Positions 1 through 8,008 of a stretch of DNA of 64,000 nt are shown here, piece after piece. The notes beneath the pieces are model-generated. The model saw nothing but the letters and a program-made list of their open reading frames with translations. It was not told the origin of the DNA and did no database searches. This DNA is from Antricoccus suffuscus (GTDB taxonomy: Bacteria; Actinomycetota; Actinomycetes; Mycobacteriales; Antricoccaceae), in the NCBI RefSeq assembly GCF_003003235.1, contig NZ_PVUE01000001.1, positions 1-64,000 on the forward strand, given 5' to 3'. Each line of letters opens with the position of its first letter. Position 1 is the stretch's first letter. A program made the position numbers and the translations under genes.

Positions 1-90
1 GTGCGGTGAAAGTCGCACGCCGGGTTCGGAAGGCGGCCTGGGGAAACGGGCCCGGAGTAATTCAGGAACCGCGCCCCAGGCCGACCTAAC
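1..90 (+). mobile_element. 3' end of a group II intron (domains V and VI)
   Basis: Bases 1-18 form a 7-bp hairpin capped by a GAAA tetraloop (8-11). This is the distal half of domain V; its basal 5' strand with the catalytic triad lies before the window. Bases 32-43 pair with 74-86 in a 12-bp stem interrupted only by an unpaired A84, seven bases from the end, which is the expected domain VI branch-point adenosine. The intron would end at ...CTAAC (85-90), obeying the 3' AY rule. The next base opens an in-frame HNH exon. The reverse transcriptase/maturase gene, if present, lies upstream. Structure is seen directly; splicing competence is inferred. Confidence 0.85.
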
Positions 91-297
91 CACGTCACCG
101 CGTGGCGGGACGGTGGGCCGACGGATATTGATGATCTGACTCTGGTGTGTGGGTATCACCACCGCGCGTTCGAGGACCGGGACTGGGAATCGGTGATGAT
201 CGGTGGCCTGCCGCATTGGCGGCCACCCGCGTGGATCGACCAGGCCAGGACACCGGTACTGCATCACCGCATCACCCTCGCCAACAGACGCGAATAA
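91..297 (+). pseudogene. 3' exon of a 13E12/DUF222-type HNH endonuclease gene interrupted by the intron
   Basis: The frame from base 91 reads HVTAWRDGGPTDIDDLTL, then VCGYHH and a tail ending in ...LANRRE before TAA at 295-297. That is the HNH domain and C-terminus of the DUF222/13E12 repeat family common in actinobacteria. The reading frame begins exactly at the predicted intron 3' splice site, so the intron lies inside the HNH motif, just before its second His. The 5' exon is outside the window. If the intron splices, the gene is functional; if not, it is a disrupted gene. These HNH proteins occur in many copies and often travel with mobile DNA. Confidence 0.8.
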
Positions 298-425
298 GCC
301 AGCGACCGGCATCGATCCAAGCTAGTACGCAAAGTCCTCGATCAACCAATTGTCGATCATTCTTAGACGCATGCCCAGTGAGCCTATTGCGACGTACTCT
401 CGGACACTTGCCAGACCCGCATGAG
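298..425. other. Non-coding spacer
   Basis: Between the HNH stop codon and the yqgE-like remnant I see no convincing gene, hairpin or promoter. Short open frames crossing it lack family features and overlap the HNH exon or the TetR gene out of frame. Confidence 0.5.
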
Positions 426-500
426 CCCTTTAGCGATTTTTGCGATCGGTCGCGATGATGGGCAGCGGTTCGGAACGATGGGTCGAGGGCTCTTTTCAGG
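426..500 (+). repeat. Remnant copy of the yqgE promoter and first codons
   Basis: This stretch closely matches 6341-6425, the promoter and first codons of the intact yqgE gene. Shared blocks include TTAGCGATTTT, GCGATCGG, GCGATGAT, CGGAACGATGGGTCG and GGCTC. The copy here lacks about 11 bases around the GTG start and has point changes, so it cannot start YqgE. The TetR gene on the other strand takes its stop codon from the last bases of the copy, which places a recombination junction near 495-500. The two copies point the same way and enclose about 5.9 kb of accessory genes. Confidence 0.75.
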
Positions 501-1098
501 ACTTGACAGCCCTTGCGCCGGCCGGTGCCGCTGCCGTGGGGATGGCGTTGTCGATGAGGACGGCCGCGATGGCGGCGGCGGTGGTGAACGCTTCGGTGTT
601 GAGGACTCGGCCGCGGGCTGAGGCGCCGTCCAGGAGCAGCGCCAGTTGCTCGCCGAGCTGTTCGGGGTTGGTGGCTCCAGCCTCGCGTGCGGTGTCGGTG
701 AGTCGGGCGGCAAAGTCGTTTTTGTAGTTGCGAGCGTGTACACGTGCTGGATGGCCCGGGTCCTGGATTTCCACGGCCGCCCCGATGAATGGGCACAGGG
801 GCGCGCGCATGTCGAATACGGCGAGGAGGCGCTCGCGAGGTGTGAGGTCGGTGCGGTCGAAGACCTCGGGCAGGATGTCGGGATCGAATCGGCGTAGGCA
901 TTCGGCGACCAGCTCGTCTTTGCCGGTGAAGTGTTGGTAGAGCGTGCGCTTGGACACCTCAGCCGCCGCGCAGAGCTGGTCGATGCCGGTGCCGTTGATG
1001 CCTTGATCGCGGAACAGTTGTTGTGACGCGCTGAGGATGCGTTCGCGCGCGCCCCTGCCGCGGCGCAGGCCCCGCGGCCCCTTCTCCAATGCTGTCAT
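496..1098 (-). CDS. TetR/AcrR family transcriptional regulator
   Basis: 200 aa. The N-terminal helix-turn-helix (about residues 18-65) contains ILSASQQLFRDQGINGTGID followed by VSKRTLYQHFTGKDEL, the standard TetR recognition helix region. The C-terminal half is a ligand/dimerisation domain of the type seen in regulators of redox or electrophile responses. The ATG at 1098 is chosen because the HTH starts soon after it; the frame upstream runs into the divergent gene. It faces the NAD(P)-reductase gene across a 127-bp gap with two similar operator-like sites, so it probably represses that gene and itself. The last codons and stop fall in the yqgE-like remnant, so the native C-terminus may have been altered. 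Confidence 0.85.
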   Translation of the reverse strand: MTALEKGPRGLRRGRGARERILSASQQLFRDQGINGTGIDQLCAAAEVSKRTLYQHFTGKDELVAECLRRFDPDILPEVFDRTDLTPRERLLAVFDMRAPLCPFIGAAVEIQDPGHPARVHARNYKNDFAARLTDTAREAGATNPEQLGEQLALLLDGASARGRVLNTEAFTTAAAIAAVLIDNAIPTAAAPAGARAVKS

Positions 1099-1120
1099 TA
1101 CCCCAGCGTAGCCCACTTGG

Positions 1121-1190
1121 GTACCGATCGGTGTGCATAGCTTGCGCACCGCATGCCGTGCTGTTACGTTAAGTACGCAGATCGGTGTAC
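1121..1190. promoter_or_regulatory. Divergent promoter region with paired operator-like sites
   Basis: Two related motifs lie between the divergent TetR and reductase genes. At 1121-1136 is GTACCGATCGGTGTGC with a perfect ACCGATCGGT palindrome. At 1173-1190 is GTACGCAGATCGGTGTAC, sharing GATCGGTGTRC. Their position fits autoregulation by the TetR protein; binding is inferred. Confidence 0.5.
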
Positions 1191-1225
1191 TTAGCACCGA
1201 CATCGCGAATGAATGGACACCCGTC

Positions 1226-1843
1226 ATGACCACAATCAGCATCATCGGCTCGGGCAACATGGCCGGCGCCATCGGCACCCGGGCGGCGAAGCACGGCCAC
1301 ACCGTCGAGATCATGAGCCGCAACACCGCCAAGGCTCAAGCCCTCGCCGACCAAATCGGTAAGGGAGCCACCGTCGGCACGTACGGCGCAACGCCGGCGG
1401 GTGACATCGTCATCGTGGCCGTCCTGTACGCCGGCGCGGTTGACGCGGTTGCGCAGTACGGGGATGCGCTGGCCGGGAAGATCCTCGTCGACATCACCAA
1501 TCCGTTCAACGCCGACGCCAGCGGACTCGTGACTACCTCGGGCAACTCGGTGTCCGAGCAGATCGCCGCCGCCGCTCCCAAGGACGCGCACGTGGTGAAG
1601 GCACTGAACACGATCTTCGGCGGCGTCCTTGCTGCAGACAAACCAATGGACGTGTTCCTCGCAGGCGACAGCGCCGAGGCGAAGGCACGCGTCGCCGCGT
1701 TTCTGGAGAGCTTGGACCTGCGGGCGCTCGACGCAGGAGGGCTCGAGATGGCCCACGGCCTTGAATGGGCCGGCATCGTCCTGGTGGGCGTGGCACGCAG
1801 CGGCGCCGGGTTCGAGATCGCCTTGAGCGCCGCAGCCATCTGA
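1226..1843 (+). CDS. NAD(P)-binding F420-oxidoreductase-like Rossmann protein
   Basis: 205 aa. It begins TISIIGSGNMAGAIGTRAAK, the dinucleotide-binding GxGNMA loop of the NADP/F420 oxidoreductase (PF03807) and Npun-type dinucleotide-binding family. Further on are DIVIVAV and LVDITNPFN, typical of this fold, and a C-terminal LEMAHGLEWAG segment. It is cytosolic and probably a small NAD(P)H-dependent reductase; the substrate is not evident. The ATG at 1226 puts the nucleotide loop at residues 6-13; an earlier ATG in frame would add residues overlapping the operator region. It is transcribed divergently from the TetR gene, its likely regulator. Confidence 0.82.
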   Translation: MTTISIIGSGNMAGAIGTRAAKHGHTVEIMSRNTAKAQALADQIGKGATVGTYGATPAGDIVIVAVLYAGAVDAVAQYGDALAGKILVDITNPFNADASGLVTTSGNSVSEQIAAAAPKDAHVVKALNTIFGGVLAADKPMDVFLAGDSAEAKARVAAFLESLDLRALDAGGLEMAHGLEWAGIVLVGVARSGAGFEIALSAAAI

Positions 1844-1961
1844 AAATTCTCTCCCGGCTAAACATAGCCGCGGTCGTACTCGTCAACCGACTCCGCCGGC
1901 GGACGGTAAGCGCGAGATCTCATCGCGCTCCAAGGCGAACCTCGACTGGCACTTTGCCTGG

Positions 1962-2369
1962 TCAGCCGGCGCGGTTGGCGGCGTTGTACTGCTCGTCGCT
2001 AACCGGTTCCAGCCACGTGGTGGCATCGGCGGCCGGGGTTTCGTTGAGGATCGCGTAGTGGCACATCATGTTGTCGGCGGTGCCGCCGTGCCAGTGTTCC
2101 TCCCCGGCTGGGGTCCACACTGTGTCCCCGGCGCGCATGCGGATCACGGTGCCATCGCGGGTGGCGACCAGACCGATGCCATCGGTGCAATGCAGCAGCT
2201 GGCCGTTGGTGTGGGAGTGCCAGTGCGTGCGGGCGCCCGGCGTGAACCGGACTAGAGCGGTGACCAGGCGGGATGTGCCATCGCCGGTGAAAAGGGGGTT
2301 CATATAGACGTCGCCGGTGAAGTTCTTGGCGGGCGTCTTCACCGTCGCGGCGGCCGGTCGAAGTTCCAT
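1962..2369 (-). CDS. Cupin domain protein
   Basis: 135 aa, a single small beta-barrel cupin. Motif 1 reads THWHSHTNGQLLH (residues 48-60) with His, His and Gln metal ligands; motif 2 is TPAGEEHWHGG (residues 87-96) with the closing His. These short quercetin-dioxygenase-like cupins are often annotated as carboxymuconolactone decarboxylase-associated or detoxification proteins, but the reaction cannot be told from sequence. It is the last gene of a minus-strand run with a zinc dehydrogenase, an aldo-keto reductase and a DUF2255 protein. The ATG at 2369 is preceded by GGAGCACC on the coding strand, a good ribosome site. Confidence 0.82.
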   Translation of the reverse strand: MELRPAAATVKTPAKNFTGDVYMNPLFTGDGTSRLVTALVRFTPGARTHWHSHTNGQLLHCTDGIGLVATRDGTVIRMRAGDTVWTPAGEEHWHGGTADNMMCHYAILNETPAADATTWLEPVSDEQYNAANRAG

Positions 2370-2406
2370 GGTGGTGCTCCTATTCAGCGAATTGTTGCAG
2401 GTTGAT

Positions 2407-2796
2407 TCAGGCGGGATCGAGCCGTAGCGTGGTGCGCCGCGCCTCCGTGCTCGTGATCCGCTCGGTCGGGCCCGGCCACTGGCCGTACTTGATTCGGTAC
2501 GCGGCGTCGAGCGTGTCGTCCAGGGCGTTGTCCGGCGTGTGGTCGGCTTCGACGAAGGACACGTCTCGCTGCAGACCACTGGCGCTGATCATGCCTTGAT
2601 GCCGGGCTTGCACGCCTCGATACCAGGTCGCGTCCGGGCCATTTACCGACCGGACGTACAGAGCATCGTCGTGGCGTACGACCCACACGATTCGGGCGGG
2701 ACGTAGAGTGCCGTCCCTACGTCGGGACGCGATCTTGATTTCGGTGTCGTCGACGGCGGCGAGCTCGGCGGCGGTCCACCGGTTGCCCTCAGGCAT
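2407..2796 (-). CDS. DUF2255 family protein
   Basis: 129 aa. It carries the DUF2255 pattern: WTAAELAAVDDTEIKIASRR, then RIVWVVRHDDALYVRSVNG and WYRGVQARHQGMIS, ending in a D..YR.KYG helix. The family has a split-barrel-like fold and is frequently linked to short-chain and aldo-keto reductases; its function is unknown. The ATG at 2796 overlaps the stop of the upstream aldo-keto reductase by 8 bases, so the two are translationally coupled. No membrane segment or signal peptide is seen. Confidence 0.8.
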   Translation of the reverse strand: MPEGNRWTAAELAAVDDTEIKIASRRRDGTLRPARIVWVVRHDDALYVRSVNGPDATWYRGVQARHQGMISASGLQRDVSFVEADHTPDNALDDTLDAAYRIKYGQWPGPTERITSTEARRTTLRLDPA

Positions 2797-3673
2797 CGGG
2801 GATCTCGCGTCCGAAGTCTTCGAGCGTGACGGCTTCCGGTTCGGGGCCGCCACGGATGCCTGTGTCTAACTTGTCGAGTGCGTCGAGTTGCTCGCCGGTG
2901 AGGTCGAAGTCGAAGACGGCGAAGTTCTCGGTGATTCGGGCGGGCTTGGTGGACTTCGGAATCACCGAACGCCCGCGCTGCAACTGCCAGCGCAACATGA
3001 CCTGCGCGGGCGTCTTACCGTGCTGCTCGCCGATGGCGGTGATGGTCTGGTCGTTGAAGGTGCTGCGCGTGGTGCCGTCGCCGCGGTAGGAGGTGATGCC
3101 ACCAATAGGTGACCACGCCTGCGTGAGGATCTGGTGTTCGGCGTCCGCGGCCTGTACGTCGGGTTGGGTGAAGTACGGGTGCAGCTCGATCTGGTTGATC
3201 GCGGGCACGATCGACGTCGCATCCAGCAGGTCCCGTAAGTGTGTGCGCATGAAGTTGCTGACACCGATCGCGCGGACACGGCCATCAGCGAGAAGCTTCT
3301 CGAGGGCTCGGTAAGCGCCGATCGTACGGTCGAACGCGCTGGGAAGCGCCTGGTGCAAGATCAGCAGGTCGATCTGCTCGACGCCGAGCTTGCCGGCGCT
3401 CTTGTCGAACGCATGCAGCGTCTCTTCGTAGCCGTAGTCGGAGATCCACACCTTGGTCTCGATGAACATCTCCGAGCGATCGACGCCCGAGCGGCGGATT
3501 GCCTCGCCAACCTCGCGTTCGTTTCCATAAGCGGCCGCGGTATCGACGTGCCGGTAACCGGTGGCGATCGCGGCTTCGACTGCCTTCGTGGTTTCCTGCG
3601 GCGGGGTCTGAAAGACACCGAGACCGATCGCCGGGATTTCCACGCTGTTGTTCAGGGTGAATGTGGGGATCAT
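2789..3673 (-). CDS. Aldo/keto reductase
   Basis: 294 aa, NADPH-dependent aldo-keto reductase of the 2,5-diketo-gluconate reductase type. The catalytic tetrad is visible: D44 and Y49 in RHVDTAAAYGNE, K74 in IETKVW, and H107 in LLILHQ. GVSNF and IPKSTKPARITEN, which bind the cofactor 2'-phosphate, are also present. It is cytosolic and reduces aldehydes or ketones; the substrate is unknown. The ATG at 3673 has GGAG nine bases upstream and is preferred to the ATG at 3688. It follows the zinc dehydrogenase gene and precedes the DUF2255 and cupin genes in one apparent operon. Confidence 0.9.
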   Translation of the reverse strand: MIPTFTLNNSVEIPAIGLGVFQTPPQETTKAVEAAIATGYRHVDTAAAYGNEREVGEAIRRSGVDRSEMFIETKVWISDYGYEETLHAFDKSAGKLGVEQIDLLILHQALPSAFDRTIGAYRALEKLLADGRVRAIGVSNFMRTHLRDLLDATSIVPAINQIELHPYFTQPDVQAADAEHQILTQAWSPIGGITSYRGDGTTRSTFNDQTITAIGEQHGKTPAQVMLRWQLQRGRSVIPKSTKPARITENFAVFDFDLTGEQLDALDKLDTGIRGGPEPEAVTLEDFGREIPDA

Positions 3674-3764
3674 AATGTGCAGCTCCATATCTAGTGAGTG
3701 CTCTGTGCGATGCCGCCGGCGAGATGCGCGGCCTTTACGGTGATGGGTTTGGTGGATGGCGTTG

Positions 3765-4796
3765 TCATGGCGTGACCGCGACCTTCAGTGCTTGCCGGTC
3801 TGCCATCGCCTGATAGCCGGCGGGTACGCCCGCGAGATCGACGGTGCGATCGAAGACCTTGCCTGGCTCAATCGTGCCGTCCAGGACGTCGGGCAACAGC
3901 TGCTCGAGATAGGCGCGGGCAGGTGCGACCCCGCCGGTAAGCGTGAGGTTGCGCGCGATCATGTCCATGCCGATCGGTCCCTCGGTGTACTGCGGGACTC
4001 CGACGCGACTGACGTATCCGCCGTCGCGGACCGCGCCGAATGCGGTCTCAAGGGCATCCGCGTGACCGACGCACTCAAGGACGGCGTCGACACCATTCCC
4101 GCCGGTCAGGTCCCGGACTAGTGCGGTGGCCTCGCTGCCGCGTTCGGTGACGACATCGGTGGCCCCGAACTCACGTCCCACGTCAGTGCGCACCGTGTGC
4201 CGTCCGATCAGGATGATGCGCTCGGCGCCAAGGCGACGCGCGGCGAGCACTGCGGACAAGCCGACCGCGCCATCGCCGACGACGGCGACCGTGCTGCCGT
4301 TGCCGACGTGGCCGCAGACGGCGGCGTGATGGCCGGTACAGAACACGTCGGTAAGGGTGAGCAGAGATGGCATCAGCGACGAGTCCGGCGCGACGTTGAG
4401 CTTGACGAGAGTCCCTGCCGCCTGCGGAACTCGGACTGCCTCGCCCTGGCCTCCGTCGTTGGCGTGGCCGTAGCCGCCACCGTGTCGGCACGAGGAGGTC
4501 AGGCCGCGGCGACAGTAGTCACACGTGTTGTCCTGCCATAGGAACGGGGAGATCACCAGGTCACCGCGCTGCAGCGTAGTGATGGCCGAGCCGAGGTCTT
4601 CGACGACGCCGATGAACTCGTGACCCATGCGCTGCGGTGCGGAATCGGCAGGTTTGGAGCCGTACGGCCACAAGTCACTGCCGCAGATCGCGGCACCGGT
4701 GACGCGGACGACCGCATCGGTAGGGGCGTCGATCGAGGCGTCGGGGACGTGCTCGATTCGGACGTCGCCGGCGCCGTACATAACGGTGGCTCGCAT
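3765..4796 (-). CDS. Zinc-dependent alcohol dehydrogenase (MDR family)
   Basis: 343 aa, medium-chain dehydrogenase. Catalytic zinc ligands are C38 in AAICGSDLWPYG and H59-E60 in GHEFIG. In the structural zinc loop I see only three of the usual four cysteines (TCDYCRRGLTSSC), so that site may be degenerate. The Rossmann loop VAVVGDGAVGLSAVLAARR follows. The family oxidises or reduces alcohols and aldehydes with NAD(P). It heads a minus-strand operon with the aldo-keto reductase, DUF2255 and cupin genes, and lies 90 bp downstream of the MmyB-type regulator, which is on the same strand and may control it. Confidence 0.9.
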   Translation of the reverse strand: MRATVMYGAGDVRIEHVPDASIDAPTDAVVRVTGAAICGSDLWPYGSKPADSAPQRMGHEFIGVVEDLGSAITTLQRGDLVISPFLWQDNTCDYCRRGLTSSCRHGGGYGHANDGGQGEAVRVPQAAGTLVKLNVAPDSSLMPSLLTLTDVFCTGHHAAVCGHVGNGSTVAVVGDGAVGLSAVLAARRLGAERIILIGRHTVRTDVGREFGATDVVTERGSEATALVRDLTGGNGVDAVLECVGHADALETAFGAVRDGGYVSRVGVPQYTEGPIGMDMIARNLTLTGGVAPARAYLEQLLPDVLDGTIEPGKVFDRTVDLAGVPAGYQAMADRQALKVAVTP

Positions 4797-4886
4797 GTAG
4801 TCAGGTCTCCTTAGGAGTTGTTTGGGATCGCTGATTCACCCGCCGTGCCAGGGACAACGGCGGTGGGATGGGCAGGAAGGGCAGGT

Positions 4887-5762
4887 TCAGCGTCGGGGCG
4901 CGTCGTCTCCGGCGGGTTCGGGGACAGTGACGGCGAGGCTGCCTAGTAGCTTCAGCCGCTCCTCGGTCGGGCTCCCCGGCTCGGCGGTGTAGGCGAACAT
5001 GTGCCACTCGGGGTTCGCGGGCAGGTCCATCGCCTCGTACACCAGCTCAAGGTCACCGACTGCGGGATGGTTGATCCGCTTGATTCCGGTGCGATGGTGC
5101 CGCACGTTGTGCGCGGCCCAGCGCTGCTGAAACGCGTCGCTGCGGGTGACCAGTTCACCGATCAGGTCAGTCAGCGCCTTGTCACGGGGATTCTGCCCGG
5201 CGTACCCGCGCAGGGTGGCGACAATATCGTCCGCCCCTTTGTCCCAGTCCGGGAAGAAGTTCCGCGCCGCCGGGTTGAAGAACATGAACCGTGCGGTGTT
5301 CGCCTGGTTCGACGAATCCTCTAGCAGTGGCGCGTACATCGCCCGGCCGAGCGGATTCGCGGCGAGGAAGTTCATCCGCCGGTCGCGTACCCACACCGGC
5401 GCGCCAATAACCGCGTCGAGGAACCGCTGCAGGCTCGGGCGCATTCCCCGCTCGGCGGGTCGCCGCCGCGAGGCCGGTTGCGGGCCCGCGGCGCGGGCGA
5501 GATCGTTCAAGTGCTCGGTCTCGGCCTCGTCTAGGTGCAGCGCCCGAGCCAGGCTGTCGAGAATCTCCGCTGACACGCCAGCGAGGTCGCCGCGTTCCAT
5601 CTTGGCGTAGTAGTCGACGCTGACCGCAGCCAGCATCGCGACCTCCTCACGCCGCAGCCCCGGCACTCGCCGCCGGCCGCCGCCAATGATGCCCGCCTGC
5701 TCGGGGGTGATCCGATCGCGCCGGCTCCGCAGGAACTGCGCCACGTCGTTCGTCTGGTCCAT
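4887..5762 (-). CDS. XRE-family regulator with MmyB-like ligand-binding domain
   Basis: 291 aa. The N-terminal helix-turn-helix (about residues 8-65) has RRRVPGLRREEVAMLAAVS and VDYYAKMERGD, diagnostic for MmyB/MltR-type regulators. The rest is the MmyB-like domain with VWVRDRRMNFLAANPLGRAMY, a PAS-related fold that may bind a lipid or small ligand. The family controls adjacent dehydrogenase and SDR genes in actinobacteria. The ATG at 5762 places the HTH at the normal distance from the N-terminus. It diverges from the flavodoxin fragment and sits upstream of the redox operon on the same strand. Confidence 0.88.
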   Translation of the reverse strand: MDQTNDVAQFLRSRRDRITPEQAGIIGGGRRRVPGLRREEVAMLAAVSVDYYAKMERGDLAGVSAEILDSLARALHLDEAETEHLNDLARAAGPQPASRRRPAERGMRPSLQRFLDAVIGAPVWVRDRRMNFLAANPLGRAMYAPLLEDSSNQANTARFMFFNPAARNFFPDWDKGADDIVATLRGYAGQNPRDKALTDLIGELVTRSDAFQQRWAAHNVRHHRTGIKRINHPAVGDLELVYEAMDLPANPEWHMFAYTAEPGSPTEERLKLLGSLAVTVPEPAGDDAPRR

Positions 5763-5863
5763 GACGTCAACGGTAAGCCGGAGGTCTCGAATCTGGGGCG
5801 TACTGGCAGTACACGGATCAGCGGTCACTTCCACCGCCAGAAGGATCGCGATGCACTTGGAGC

Positions 5864-6289
5864 ATGCCTTCAGCAGTCCTCACCCCACACGGCTCTAGGT
5901 TCACCAAGCCCGCGCCGTTGCACACCGGGAAAGTCCTCGTGATCGTGCGCAACCAGCAAGAGCAGAACGCCGACGCGCGACCGACGATAGCGGCAAAGGT
6001 GCCTGACACGAGCGGCTACGACACGGTGCTAATTGGCAGCCCAGTTTGGAACATGCGAGCGCCCATGACCATGTCCGCCTTCGTTGAAAGCGCGGACCTC
6101 ACCGGGAAATCGATCCTGCCGTTCGTTACCTACGCCGTCAGCGGTCTGAGCGGCACTGACGACGATTATCGTGCGGCACTCCCAAACGTTGATGTCGGCG
6201 ACGGTCTGGCGATCCGCGGTGAGATCGTGGCAGATGCTGGCCTAGAACGCGACGAATGGCTGAAAGCTAATGCACTTGCGGTGCGGTAA
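5864..6289 (+). pseudogene. Flavodoxin-like protein, N-terminally truncated
   Basis: 141 codons. From about residue 50 it matches flavodoxins: YDTVLIGSPVWNMRAPMTM, a second loop near LPFVTYAVSG, and a C-terminal helix with ADAGLERDEWL. The first beta strand and the phosphate-binding (S/T)xTGNT loop are missing. The first 35-45 residues do not look like a flavodoxin start and run straight into the middle of the fold. Without the FMN phosphate loop it probably cannot bind flavin normally, so I call it a 5'-truncated remnant. It lies at the inner edge of the accessory stretch, just before yqgE. Confidence 0.6.
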
Positions 6290-6340
6290 GCGACGGGGCG
6301 TCACGCTCACTGTCTTCGCGGGTGGTTAGGCAGCCGAACG

Positions 6341-6425
6341 CCCTTAGCGATTTTCGCGATCGGCTGCGATGATAGTCAGGTGGCAAGCAACGAGTCGGAA
6401 CGATGGGTCGGAGGCTCCTATCCGG
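6341..6425 (+). repeat. yqgE promoter/5' region, partner of the remnant at 426-500
   Basis: This is the parental copy of the duplicated block: TTAGCGATTTTCGCGATCGG, the GTG start at 6380 and the first codons of yqgE. It is intact here and serves the real gene. The alignment with 426-500 is direct and collinear apart from a short deletion there. Confidence 0.72.
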
Positions 6426-7003
6426 ACGCTCAGTCTCTGACGCGACCGGAGGTCGGGCGCCTCCTCGTTGCCATGCCCACGCTCGGCGATCCGACGTTCG
6501 ACCACACCGTCGTCTACCTGGTGTCGGCGTACGACGCGGGCTTTCAGGGCGTCATCATCAACGAGTCGACCCGCGAAGACGTGATGTCCGCCGTACCGGA
6601 ATGGTGGCAGCTTGCGGCGATGCCGCGCATGGTGCACCGAGGCGGGCCGTGCGAACCTGATCTGGTGATGTGCCTGGGCCTTGGCCGGCAGGATCTCGAG
6701 CTGGACAACGTCGTAGCTGTCCACGACTACCGGTCTCAGACGCTGTATCGACTGGAAGGTGACGTCGACCCGGCGTACGTCGACGGAAAACTCGCCGGAG
6801 TGCGACTGTTCCGGGGGTACGCCGGCTGGAGCTTCTCTCAGTTGGAGTACGAGATCGCCGAGGGCGCGTGGTTGTGCGTACCAAGCGAACTGAACGACGT
6901 GATCTCTGCGCAGTCGGCGGGCCTGTGGCGCGGCGTACTGGCCCGCCAGCAAGGGCACTCGGCGTTTCTGCGTAGCTGCCCAGCCAATCCCGAGCGCAAC
7001 TAA
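6380..7003 (+). CDS. YqgE/AlgH family protein (UPF0301)
   Basis: 207 aa. It shows the YqgE core: GRLLVAMPTLGDPTFDHTVV near residues 28-48, then GVIINESTRED, VHRGGPCEPD, GVRLFRGYAGWSFSQLEYE and a final EGAWLCVPSE. The family is conserved in bacteria, folds into a barrel resembling a lipid- or nucleotide-binding domain, and has no firmly established activity. The GTG at 6380 is chosen because homology begins soon after it. The gene is complete and probably part of the core chromosome. Its 5' end is duplicated, in broken form, at 426-500. Confidence 0.9.
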   Translation: MASNESERWVGGSYPDAQSLTRPEVGRLLVAMPTLGDPTFDHTVVYLVSAYDAGFQGVIINESTREDVMSAVPEWWQLAAMPRMVHRGGPCEPDLVMCLGLGRQDLELDNVVAVHDYRSQTLYRLEGDVDPAYVDGKLAGVRLFRGYAGWSFSQLEYEIAEGAWLCVPSELNDVISAQSAGLWRGVLARQQGHSAFLRSCPANPERN

Positions 7004-7140
7004 CCACGATCCGTCCCGTAATCGTCGGGCCGGGTACTGAGCTTGGATGTTTCCGATCCCGATTCCTGGGTACGGCGTTATCTAGTGCGCCGTGATTGCG
7101 CTCCACCGAGCGCGCGTCGCACCTCAGCGAGGAGGTTCAC

Positions 7141-7734
7141 ATGAAGTGGTGGGTTTGGGTAATCATCGCGGTAGTCGTGGTGTTGATCATCATCGGCATC
7201 GCTGTCTCGGCGGCCAAGTCGGCCAAACGTAAGGCGAAGGAACGTGCGGTCATCGAGCATCGAGAGCGTGTCGAGGCCGAAAAGCGGCAACGTCAGAAGG
7301 CCTCGGAACTGCGTGAGGATGCCCATCAGGAGGCCGTGGAGGTAAAGCGCCGCGAGGCAGCGGCAGCCGAGGCGCAGGCAAATGCCGAGCAGGCCCGGCT
7401 CGAGGCCGAGAAGCAGGAGCGGATCGCCCGTCAGCACGGCCAACAGGCTCAGACGGTACGCGGTGGTGTCGAGGAGAAACTGGCGAAGGCCGACAGCGTT
7501 GACCCAGATATCGACGCAAATGGCAACCGCAACGCGGTGAACGACCCGATCGCGCCGGATATGCCGCGCTCGACCGGCAACGCGGAGGCGGCAGACGTGC
7601 GGAATGCTGAGCGTCCCGCGATGGACCCTCGTGGTACCGAAGGGCGCCGCGGCGACCCCCGGACCGCTGATCCGCACGGAGTCGATCCCGATGTAGTCGA
7701 TCCCCGGCTCGACGATCCGCGGCCGGAGCGCTAA
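7141..7734 (+). CDS. Single-pass membrane protein with coiled coil and Asp/Pro-rich tail
   Basis: 197 aa. Residues 2-24 form one strong membrane anchor (WWVWVIIAVVVVLIIIGIAV). About residues 28-110 are a highly charged helix (REAAAAEAQANAEQARLEAE), predicted coiled coil. The last 80 residues are low-complexity, rich in D, P and R, with repeating D-P units (VDPDVVDPRLDDPRPE). The ATG at 7141 has a strong GAGGAGG ribosome site. Similar proteins are common hypotheticals in actinobacteria. No enzyme motif is visible; a structural or envelope-associated role is only a guess. The tail is probably cytosolic because positive charges follow the anchor. Confidence 0.75.
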   Translation: MKWWVWVIIAVVVVLIIIGIAVSAAKSAKRKAKERAVIEHRERVEAEKRQRQKASELREDAHQEAVEVKRREAAAAEAQANAEQARLEAEKQERIARQHGQQAQTVRGGVEEKLAKADSVDPDIDANGNRNAVNDPIAPDMPRSTGNAEAADVRNAERPAMDPRGTEGRRGDPRTADPHGVDPDVVDPRLDDPRPER

Positions 7735-8008
7735 ACCGGAGGCGTTGCGCGCGGCGCGGAGATTGTGCGTGGTGGATGACCAACGTACTCATAGGATGCT
7801 GAGCGTGTGATACTGCTCCTATGCATTGCCGCGCCGGCGTGCTGTCTTCAAAGGGTTTCCTCGGAGTGGGGGCTCGGAGCTAGTTCACGCACTGGCTGTC
7901 CGGCTCAGCGGCATGCTGACCGTTGCGCTCGCGGTTGTTACATCGCGCGGCAATGGTGAAGGTTACTGGCACGACCTACGGCAATCTGTTGACACAAGGA
8001 GACCACTG
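7735..8008. other. Intergenic region before the acyl-CoA dehydrogenase
   Basis: 274 bp without a supported gene. The reading frame of the dehydrogenase stays open upstream to 7826, but those codons show no family similarity and precede a good AAGGAGA ribosome site at about 7996-8002. The promoter of the dehydrogenase probably lies here, though no clear -35/-10 pair stands out. Confidence 0.5.
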
